DNA from: Enterobacillus tribolii
GTDB taxonomy: Bacteria > Pseudomonadota > Gammaproteobacteria > Enterobacterales > Enterobacteriaceae
NCBI RefSeq assembly: GCF_003363015.1
Contig: NZ_QRAP01000001.1
Span: 791,162-855,161, forward strand
Reading direction: 5' to 3'
DNA length: 64,000 bases
The position numbers and the translations under genes are program-made. Under the pieces are notes generated by a model. The model did not search any database. It had not been told where the DNA came from and worked only from the letters and a program-made list of their open reading frames with translations. How positions within the stretch are numbered: position 1 is the first letter of the stretch; each line of letters opens with the position of its first letter. Shown here one piece after another: positions 57,635 through 64,000 of this stretch.

Positions 57635-57683
57635 GTGGAGCGGATCGGGAACCGTTCCGGTTGGCATGCTAGCGGGGGGTGTT

Positions 57684-58961
57684 ATGGCCTATTTTATAGA
57701 TCGGCGCCTGAACGGCAAAAACAAGAGCATGGTGAACCGCCAGCGCTTTTTACGCCGCTACAAGTCGCAGATAAAGCAGTCCATCGCTGACGCCATCAAC
57801 AAGCGCTCAGTGACAGACGTAGAAAGCGGTGAATCCGTATCGATTCCCAACGAAGACATTAATGAGCCGATGTTCCATCAGGGACGCGGTGGCCTGCGTC
57901 ACCGTGTTCATCCCGGCAACGATCACTTCGTGCAAAATGACCGCATCGAACGTCCGCAGGGCGGCGGTGGCGGAGGAGGCAGCGGTCAGGGCGACGCCAG
58001 CAACCAGGGCGAAGGTCAGGACGAATTCGTCTTTCAGATTTCGCGTGATGAATACCTCGATCTGCTGTTTGAAGATCTGGAACTGCCGAATCTGAAGAAA
58101 AACCAGTACCGGCAGTTAACGGAGTACAAAACGCACCGGGCCGGTTTCACCGCCAACGGGGTGCCTGCCAATATCAGCGTGGTACGTTCGCTGCAAAACT
58201 CCCTCGCCCGCCGCACCGCGATGACCGCGGCAAAACGGCGCGAGTTGCATGCGCTGGAGGACGAACTGGAAGCGCTGCAAAACAGCGAGCCGGCGCTCCT
58301 GCTGGAGGAAGAGCGGCTGCGCAAGGAGATAGCCGAACTGCGCCAGCGTATTGAGCGGGTGCCGTTTATCGATACCTTCGATCTGCGTTATAAAAACTAC
58401 GAACGGCGTCCGGAACCCTCCAGCCAGGCGGTGATGTTCTGCCTGATGGATGTTTCCGGCTCCATGGATCAGGCCACCAAAGATATGGCCAAACGTTTCT
58501 ATATTTTGCTCTATTTGTTCCTGAGCAGAACCTATAAAAACGTCGATGTGGTGTATATCCGTCACCATACCCAGGCTAAAGAGGTCGATGAGCAGGAGTT
58601 CTTCTATTCTCAGGAAACCGGCGGCACCATCGTTTCCAGCGCGCTCAAGCTGATGGATGAGATCGTGCGCGAGCGTTACGACGCCGCTCAGTGGAATATC
58701 TATGCCGCCCAGGCTTCCGACGGCGACAACTGGGCCGACGACTCGCCGCTGTGTTACGAACTGCTGGCGAATAAGCTGTTGCCGCAGGTCAGGTACTACA
58801 GCTACATCGAAATTACCCGTCGTGCTCATCAGACGTTATGGCGTGAATATGAAGGCCTGAAGCAACGCTTTGATAACTTCGCCATGCAGCACATCCGTGA
58901 GCCGGACGATATTTATCCGGTTTTCCGCGAACTGTTTCATTCCCAGGTTAACAAGAACTGA
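57684..58961 (+). CDS. yeaH: YeaH, VWA-domain partner of YeaG
   Basis: A 425-residue cytoplasmic protein of the UPF0229 family (E. coli: 427). The basic N-terminus is followed by a glycine-rich stretch (seven Gly then SGQ, near residue 92-98), a coiled-coil segment rich in Glu and Leu (about 180-240), and a von Willebrand A-type domain with the metal site DVSGSMD (about residue 264-270). It works with the kinase YeaG by an unknown mechanism. ATG 57684 has GCGGGGGGTG ahead. Confidence 0.95.
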   Translation: MAYFIDRRLNGKNKSMVNRQRFLRRYKSQIKQSIADAINKRSVTDVESGESVSIPNEDINEPMFHQGRGGLRHRVHPGNDHFVQNDRIERPQGGGGGGGSGQGDASNQGEGQDEFVFQISRDEYLDLLFEDLELPNLKKNQYRQLTEYKTHRAGFTANGVPANISVVRSLQNSLARRTAMTAAKRRELHALEDELEALQNSEPALLLEEERLRKEIAELRQRIERVPFIDTFDLRYKNYERRPEPSSQAVMFCLMDVSGSMDQATKDMAKRFYILLYLFLSRTYKNVDVVYIRHHTQAKEVDEQEFFYSQETGGTIVSSALKLMDEIVRERYDAAQWNIYAAQASDGDNWADDSPLCYELLANKLLPQVRYYSYIEITRRAHQTLWREYEGLKQRFDNFAMQHIREPDDIYPVFRELFHSQVNKN

Positions 58962-58969
58962 AGCCACCC

Positions 58970-58996
58970 GTAACCGCCGGTTATTCCGGCGGTTAC
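58970..58996 (+). terminator. Hairpin after yeaH
   Basis: A perfect 11-base-pair stem, GTAACCGCCGG with CCGGCGGTTAC around TTATT, eight bases after yeaH. The following CCTCC is not a T tract, so termination may need Rho or the hairpin may protect the mRNA. Confidence 0.55.
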
Positions 58997-59143
58997 CCTC
59001 CTTCAAAGTATTACGCCGGACACGCTCCCTTACATCTTCTCAAGGAACCCTGCCTCATGCGACGAGTCTGATGTTTCTGTCAGCGGTATCAGCAAGTTAG
59101 CTCAGTTTTTTATCTTCAACCTATCGTACAGGCAAAAGCGCAG

Positions 59144-60916
59144 ATGCAGTCTATCACCGGTAAAGCCGCGCATTGGGCGGAAATATGGCGGCTCATTAAA
59201 CCCTATTGGATTTCAGAAGAAAAAGTCAGCGCCTGGTCGCATTTGATCGCAATCATCGTGCTGACGCTCGGCGGTGTATACATCAACGTTCTGATTAACG
59301 AATGGAACCGGGTCTTTTATGATGCCCTGCAAAATCATCATTATGCTGTCTTTAAAACCCAGTTAATCCGCTTCAGCTATCTGGCCTTTTTCTTCATCGT
59401 GATCGCCATTTACCGCGTTTACCTGACGCAGGGCCTGCAAATGTTATGGCGCCGCTGGATGACCCGGCAATATATGGACAAGTGGCTGGCCCACCAGTCT
59501 TACTATCACACGGAAATGCAGCAGACCATCGACAACCCCGATCAGCGTATCGCACAAGACCTGAGCGCCCTGACTAACGGCACGCTGTCCCTGACGCTGG
59601 GGCTGCTGTCCAGCCTGGTGACGCTCGGTTCTTTCATCGCCATTCTGTGGTCGGTCAGCGGCCCGCTGACGCTGATGATTCACCAGCATACGCTGACGAT
59701 ACCCGGCTATATGGTGTGGTTCGCCCTGCTCTACGCCGGTTTGGGATCGCTGATCATTTGGTGGATTGGCCGCCCGCTGGTCGGGCTGAGTTTCGATCAG
59801 GAACGCTTCGAGGCTAACTTTCGTTTCGGTCTGATCCGGGTACGCAGCAACGCCGATGCCATCGCGCTTTATCATGGCGAATCCCAGGAAAAGAACCAGC
59901 TGAATCATCAGTTTGAAAACATTCGCGCCAACTGGTGGGATATCATGCGCCTGACGCGGCGCCTGAACGTGGCATCCACGTTCTACGATCAGTTCGCGAT
60001 TATTTTTCCGATTCTGGTCGCTGCACCGCGCTATTTCGCCAATGCGATTCAACTGGGAACGTTGATGCAGGTTGCTTCCGCCTTTGGTCAGGTACAGGGA
60101 GCGCTTTCCTGGTTCATCGGCGCTTTTACCGATCTGGCGTCCTGGAAAGCCTGCGTCAACCGTTTGGCCGGCTTCAACGCCGCCGTTGAGCTGATCGAAC
60201 AGCAGCCGGTAACAATCCGCCGGACGCCGCTGAACGACCCGGATGACGCGCTGGTGCTGCGCGATCTTTCTCTCTCGCTGCACGACGGGTGGCCCCTGTT
60301 CAGCCATGCCAACCTGCGGGCGCGGCGCGGCGACAAAATCTTGATCGCCGGCCCGTCCGGATGCGGCAAATCGACCCTGCTGCGCGCCATCGCCGGCGTC
60401 TGGCCGTATGGTCAGGGCGAAATCGGCCTGCCGCCCGATGAGCGTCAAACGCTGTTTTTACCGCAAAGAAGCTACCTGCCCGTCGACACACTGCGTGCCG
60501 CGCTGTGTTATCCGCGCGATGCGGCGCAGTTCGGGGATGAAACGCTGCGTGACGTCCTGCACGCCTGCCGTCTGGGATATCTGCGCGACAAGCTGGACCT
60601 GCGCGCAAACTGGGGCGGTACGCTTTCTCCCGGCGAACAGCAAAGGCTGGCCTTTGCCCGCGCGCTGATTATCCGCCCGGACATTCTTTATCTGGACGAA
60701 GCCACCAGCGCGTTGGACGAAGAAACCGAACAGCACGTGTACCAACTTTTAAATGCGCGTTTGCCAAACGTTACGCTGATAAGCGTCGCACACCGCAGCA
60801 GCGTGGCGTCGTTCCATACCCTGCGCTGGCAATTCATCCGTCCGGCGGCGCCCGGCGACGATGGCGATATCCGGCTGTCTCCCTCGTCGATTCAGGTCAG
60901 CCAACTTTCTGCCTGA
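59144..60916 (+). CDS. YddA/SbmA-BacA-type ABC transporter (fused permease-ATPase)
   Basis: A 590-residue half-transporter: an SbmA/BacA-like membrane domain with about six helices (residues about 20-330) fused to an ATPase domain. Walker A is GPSGCGKSTLLRAI (about residue 404), the signature is LSPGEQQRLAFARAL, and Walker B is ILYLDEATSALD. It resembles E. coli YddA (561). Relatives take up vitamin B12, bleomycin or antimicrobial peptides, or export compounds; the substrate here is not known. The start has no clear ribosome site (GCGCAGATG). It stands alone after yeaH, an unusual place compared with E. coli. Confidence 0.87.
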   Translation: MQSITGKAAHWAEIWRLIKPYWISEEKVSAWSHLIAIIVLTLGGVYINVLINEWNRVFYDALQNHHYAVFKTQLIRFSYLAFFFIVIAIYRVYLTQGLQMLWRRWMTRQYMDKWLAHQSYYHTEMQQTIDNPDQRIAQDLSALTNGTLSLTLGLLSSLVTLGSFIAILWSVSGPLTLMIHQHTLTIPGYMVWFALLYAGLGSLIIWWIGRPLVGLSFDQERFEANFRFGLIRVRSNADAIALYHGESQEKNQLNHQFENIRANWWDIMRLTRRLNVASTFYDQFAIIFPILVAAPRYFANAIQLGTLMQVASAFGQVQGALSWFIGAFTDLASWKACVNRLAGFNAAVELIEQQPVTIRRTPLNDPDDALVLRDLSLSLHDGWPLFSHANLRARRGDKILIAGPSGCGKSTLLRAIAGVWPYGQGEIGLPPDERQTLFLPQRSYLPVDTLRAALCYPRDAAQFGDETLRDVLHACRLGYLRDKLDLRANWGGTLSPGEQQRLAFARALIIRPDILYLDEATSALDEETEQHVYQLLNARLPNVTLISVAHRSSVASFHTLRWQFIRPAAPGDDGDIRLSPSSIQVSQLSA

Positions 60917-60937
60917 GTCCCTGCGTTAAAAATGGCA

Positions 60938-60964
60938 AAGCCCGGAAAATTTCCGGGCTTTTAT
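60938..60964. terminator. Bidirectional terminator between the ABC transporter and porin genes
   Basis: AAGCCCGGAAA and TTTCCGGGCTT form an almost perfect palindrome with a T tract on the plus side and A-rich sequence on the other, between convergent genes. Confidence 0.82.
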
Positions 60965-60983
60965 TTACGCAGTATTGCGAATA

Positions 60984-62081
60984 TCAGAATTGATAAACCA
61001 GACCAAGAGCAACAACGTCATCGCTGTTCAGATTCAGTTTATTGTCATCGTCCAGCTGGTTGATCTTATATTCGGCAAATACCGACATATTCTTGTTGAA
61101 ATAATAGGTTGCGGCTACGTCGAAATATTTCACCAGATCGGCATCGCCCACGCCTTCAATATCCTTGCCTTTTGACTGGATATAACCCAATGACGGGCGC
61201 AAACCGAAGTCAAACTGATATTGTGCAACCACTTCAATATTCTGCGTTTTATTCGCCATGCCTTTCACGCTGGTGCTCACGCCGTTAATCGACGCTTTGC
61301 CGGAGATCGGGGTCATATTGCGGGTTTCCGCATACATGGCGGCCAGGTAAACGTTGTTGTCATCATATTTCAGGCCAGTGGTCCAGGCTTCTGCCTTATC
61401 ACCGCGGCCATAAGCCAGCGACTGTTGCATCGCGGTACGGTCGGAGGCGGCATACGCCGCGCCAACGCTGAAACCGGCGCCGATATTGTAGTTGGCCGAC
61501 ATCCCGAAGCCGTCACCGTTTTGCTTACTGTAATCACGGTCGCCTTCATTCTTTCCCTGATATTGCAGGCCGATGTTCAGGCCATCGACCAGGCCGAAGA
61601 AGTCGCGGTTACGGTACGTCGCCACGCCGGTAGTACGCCCGGTCATAAAGCTGTCGGCGCGGGTATAGCTGTCGGCGCCGAATTCCGGGATCATATCGGT
61701 CCAGGCTTCCACGTCATACAGGATGCCGTAGTTACGGCCATAGTCGAAGGAGCCAAACTTATCGAAGCGCAAACCGGCAAAGCCCAGGCGGGTTTTGGTG
61801 CCGGTCGTCCCCTCGCTTTCCGCATGGTTTGCCGCAATTTGATATTCCCACTGCCCGTACCCCTGCAGCAGATCGTTAATCTGGGTAATTCCCTTGAAGC
61901 CAAAACGCACGTAAGACTGATCGCCGTCAACGGCCTGGTTGTCGGAGAGATAATGCTCCGCTTTTACCCGGCCGTAAAAATCCAGCTTGTTGCCGTCTTT
62001 GTTATAAACCTCTGCTGCCTGCAGTACGGGAGCCATTGCCATCAGCGCCAAAGTCATTGTTAGCTGCGTCTTCTTTTTCAT
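60984..62081 (-). CDS. General outer-membrane porin (OmpC/OmpF/PhoE family)
   Basis: A 365-residue trimeric porin. The signal peptide (about residues 1-22) ends [11 protein letters not shown], and the mature protein starts [19 protein letters not shown]. Sixteen beta strands are expected; the constriction-loop region [18 protein letters not shown] and the terminal strand ending VALGLVYQF (Phe last) are typical. I chose ATG 62081 for its GGATGAG spacing; the ATG just before it (62084) is equally possible. Which of OmpC, OmpF or PhoE it equals cannot be fixed by eye. It lets small hydrophilic molecules through. Confidence 0.92.
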   Translation of the reverse strand: MKKKTQLTMTLALMAMAPVLQAAEVYNKDGNKLDFYGRVKAEHYLSDNQAVDGDQSYVRFGFKGITQINDLLQGYGQWEYQIAANHAESEGTTGTKTRLGFAGLRFDKFGSFDYGRNYGILYDVEAWTDMIPEFGADSYTRADSFMTGRTTGVATYRNRDFFGLVDGLNIGLQYQGKNEGDRDYSKQNGDGFGMSANYNIGAGFSVGAAYAASDRTAMQQSLAYGRGDKAEAWTTGLKYDDNNVYLAAMYAETRNMTPISGKASINGVSTSVKGMANKTQNIEVVAQYQFDFGLRPSLGYIQSKGKDIEGVGDADLVKYFDVAATYYFNKNMSVFAEYKINQLDDDNKLNLNSDDVVALGLVYQF

Positions 62082-62480
62082 CATCTCATCCACTGTGCCT
62101 GAATATTTAATGTTTTTGTCGCACCTGAATTCGGTGCTCGCAGACTTTTTACCGGATGAACGTGATGTTTTTATTACAATCAGGCCGCACAGGTGAGTTC
62201 GCGCATTCCTCACACAATAACCACTCATAAATTATGTGTATACATCTCAGTCAATTTGTTTGACATAAAAAAATCAGTAACTTCTTAGTAAAATGCGCAC
62301 TAATTATTAAGTTAATTATAAAAACCCACTTTAGTTAATATTCTGTATCAGTTATTTTGATGACATGTAAATTATGGGGTTATACTGATAGTGACTTCTG
62401 ATTTTGTCTGGCTATCTCATTACGGAGAGCCCTGCTCAAAAACGGAAGCATTCCACCATCGCGAATGCAAGGTACCTGAC
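62082..62480. other. AT-rich porin leader and promoter region
   Basis: About 400 bases between divergent porin and the AriR-like gene. The segment 62220-62380 is AT-rich, fitting OmpR sites, but I cannot assign exact boxes. The frame that extends the small downstream gene to 62391 lacks a ribosome site. Confidence 0.5.
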
Positions 62481-62744
62481 ATGAATAATCCATTCATCCA
62501 TAAGGCAGCATCAGCGTCTTTTGACATTGAAGTCTCACAGGCGATCGGAGAAGCGGTCAGAGATATCGTGGGCCGGGAAGGCGATATTGTTTTCGGCCAG
62601 TTGATCGGATCGCTGGCCAGAGCGGCGAACGGCGAGACAGACAGAATACGTAAAGATATTCTTTTAACGGCTATTGACTCACTGTTGGACGATCGCACCC
62701 TTCAGCCCCAGGACACACTCAAAACGCCCGTAGGCTACCAATAA
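62481..62744 (+). CDS. Small protein resembling AriR/YmgB (two-component connector)
   Basis: An 87-residue protein starting [13 protein letters not shown]. The middle, [20 protein letters not shown], followed by a helix with [16 protein letters not shown], resembles the small dimeric YmgB/AriR/YcgZ family of connectors that act on the Rcs pathway, biofilm and acid resistance in E. coli. The likeness is moderate. AAGG lies 9 bases ahead of ATG 62481. It is divergent from the porin gene and lies ahead of the YccJ-like gene. Cytoplasmic; no signal peptide. Confidence 0.65.
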   Translation: MNNPFIHKAASASFDIEVSQAIGEAVRDIVGREGDIVFGQLIGSLARAANGETDRIRKDILLTAIDSLLDDRTLQPQDTLKTPVGYQ

Positions 62745-62901
62745 ACGTTTACCCTCCCGGTTACGAAATGCGGCGCGCTGCGCCGCTTCGCTCCGGCGTG
62801 CATATTTTAGGCGATTGAAAGTCAGGATTTTCCCACTACCGCGAAATAGGTTCATAATTAAATCCTGTCTTAATCAGATAGCTATTCCTAAGGAGATTAT
62901 C

Positions 62902-63117
62902 ATGTCCGATCCACACCACATCGCAGAATGGGCGCGTTTACGCGAAACGTCTATTGAAATTGCACGGGCAATTTTTGAGCTGGCTAAAAACGATGAAGTT
63001 CTTGCTCAGAAGATCTGGGATGAAGGGAACGATGAAGTGCTACCGCTGGCGTTCGCCCAAACGGATGCCGATGAACTCTACTGGGGTGATGAAACCATCT
63101 TCCGCGCCAATGTTTGA
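62902..63117 (+). CDS. yccJ: YccJ-like small protein
   Basis: A 71-residue protein starting [20 protein letters not shown], with [15 protein letters not shown] and the ending [18 protein letters not shown]. These parts line up with E. coli YccJ (75 residues: HHVGEWASLR, IWEEGSDEVL, LFWGEQTIERKNV). It is acidic and cytoplasmic. AAGGAGATTATC ahead of the ATG is an excellent ribosome site. Function is unknown; in E. coli yccJ is co-transcribed with wrbA, which is absent here. Confidence 0.85.
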   Translation: MSDPHHIAEWARLRETSIEIARAIFELAKNDEVLAQKIWDEGNDEVLPLAFAQTDADELYWGDETIFRANV

Positions 63118-63206
63118 TCGTTCGATGCCTGATCGATCAATATCTGACTGATATCACCCGCGCGGGCGGGCAAAACGGCCTGCGCGGGTCGTTTCGTCCG
63201 CCCGAT

Positions 63207-64000
63207 TTATACAGTTTCCACCGCCACCCTCGGCGCCAGTGCGCACAGCAGTTCATACCCCAGCGTACCCGCCGCCTGCGCTACCTCATCAACCGGCAGA
63301 TGTTTCCCCCATAGCTCAACGGGAGTACCGATATCCGCGCCGGGCAACGCCGTCAGGTCAATCGCCAGCATGTCCATGGAAACGGCCCCCAGCAGCCCCG
63401 TTCGCTCCCCGGCCACCCATACCGGCGTACCGCTCGGCGCATGGCGCGGATAACCGTCACCGTAGCCGCAGGCAACAATCCCCACCCTGAGCGGACGTTC
63501 CGCCCGGTAACGGCTCCCGTAGCCAATGGCGTCGCCGGGCCGCATCTCCTGCACGGCGATAATTTCACTGGTCAGCGACATCACCGGTTGCAGGCCGGTC
63601 GTCGCGATATCGGCTGCTCTGCCGCTCGGCGACGCGCCGTAAAGAATGATCCCGGGCCGTACCCATTGAAAGTGACTTTGCGGATGCCACAGCGTGGCCG
63701 CGGAATTCGCCAGCGAACGCGGCCCCGGAATATCGGCGGTCGCCTGGCGGAAAACCTGGAACTGCGCATCAATGCCGTGCGGATTATCCGCGTTGGCAAA
63801 ATGAGTCATCAGCGTAATCTCACCCACCGCCGGCATGTCGCGCAACCGGCGGTAAACCGGGTCGGCATGGTGCGGCGGAAAACCCAGCCGGTTCATTCCG
63901 CTGTTAATCTTGAGGTAAACGTTTATCGGCTGGTCCGGCGTCGCCTGTTCCAGCATCGATAACTGATATTCACTGTGAACCGTCGTCGTCAGCCGGTAAC
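63207..64000 (-). CDS. dadX: Alanine racemase, catabolic type (partial)
   Basis: The C-terminal 264 residues of a PLP-dependent alanine racemase that supplies D-alanine from or to L-alanine; the N-terminus, with the PLP lysine, lies outside the right edge. Visible are the start of the substrate region [22 protein letters not shown], the catalytic Tyr near [15 protein letters not shown], and GYGDGYPR and MDMLAIDLT. It is more like DadX than Alr by the segment LYGASPSG and its length. In E. coli dadX follows dadA, which would lie beyond this window. Confidence 0.9.
   Translation of the reverse strand, partial: YRLTTTVHSEYQLSMLEQATPDQPINVYLKINSGMNRLGFPPHHADPVYRRLRDMPAVGEITLMTHFANADNPHGIDAQFQVFRQATADIPGPRSLANSAATLWHPQSHFQWVRPGIILYGASPSGRAADIATTGLQPVMSLTSEIIAVQEMRPGDAIGYGSRYRAERPLRVGIVACGYGDGYPRHAPSGTPVWVAGERTGLLGAVSMDMLAIDLTALPGADIGTPVELWGKHLPVDEVAQAAGTLGYELLCALAPRVAVETV

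Overview
The window is chromosomal DNA from a plant-associated member of the Enterobacterales. Gene order and protein sequence fit the Pectobacteriaceae (Brenneria, Dickeya, Pectobacterium and relatives) best. Three things point there: trpG and trpD are separate genes (they are fused in Escherichia and Salmonella), a family-127 beta-L-arabinofuranosidase with its own transporter suits plant cell-wall material, and long blocks keep the E. coli order with lineage-specific replacements. The genus is an inference. Almost the whole window is core genome; I see no prophage, insertion sequence, CRISPR array or integrated island.

Layout. 1-1.9 kb: the end of an unidentified membrane protein, then a cystine/polar-amino-acid-type binding protein and permease with no ATPase gene beside them. 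2.1-6.6 kb: an AraC-type regulator divergent from a GPH-family sugar symporter and a GH127 glycosidase. 6.6-15.4 kb: yciO and trpH, then the complete trp operon with TrpR operator, leader peptide and attenuator (trpL-E-G-D-CF-B-A). 15.6-21.2 kb: a BON-domain lipoprotein, tonB, yciI, two small unknown genes, a Dps-like ferritin, the small gene yciY, clsA and yciU. 21.3-28.6 kb: the oligopeptide permease oppA-oppA-B-C-D-F with two tandem binding-protein genes. 29-40.2 kb: ychE, adhE, tdk, hns, a UDP-glucuronate 4-epimerase, galU, rssB, ychJ, purU and two tandem tRNA-Tyr genes. After the tRNAs the order jumps, relative to E. coli, from the hns/galU neighbourhood to the xthA-gapA-yeaGH neighbourhood. 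40.3-59 kb: a LOG-family protein, xthA, nudG, ynjH, topB, mnmH, selD, ydjA, sppA, ansA, pncA, yeaC, msrB, gapA, yeaD, mipA, yeaG and yeaH. 59-64 kb: a YddA/SbmA-type ABC exporter, a general porin, an AriR-like small protein, a YccJ-like small protein and the 3' part of a dadX-type alanine racemase running off the right edge.

How the genes work together. The AraC/GPH/GH127 group looks like a self-contained system for importing and splitting small beta-arabinofuranosides. selD, mnmH and topB form one tightly overlapping unit in which SelD makes the selenophosphate that MnmH puts into tRNA. galU and the neighbouring epimerase can feed UDP-glucose, and after its oxidation by an enzyme not in the window UDP-glucuronate and UDP-galacturonate, into surface polysaccharide. 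gapA and adhE each have a perfect TGTGA-N6-TCACA CRP-type site upstream, and yeaGH is preceded by a textbook sigma-54 promoter. The least explained sequence is an intergenic segment near 17.7-17.9 kb holding a large imperfect inverted repeat and a minus-strand terminator; it may encode a small RNA.
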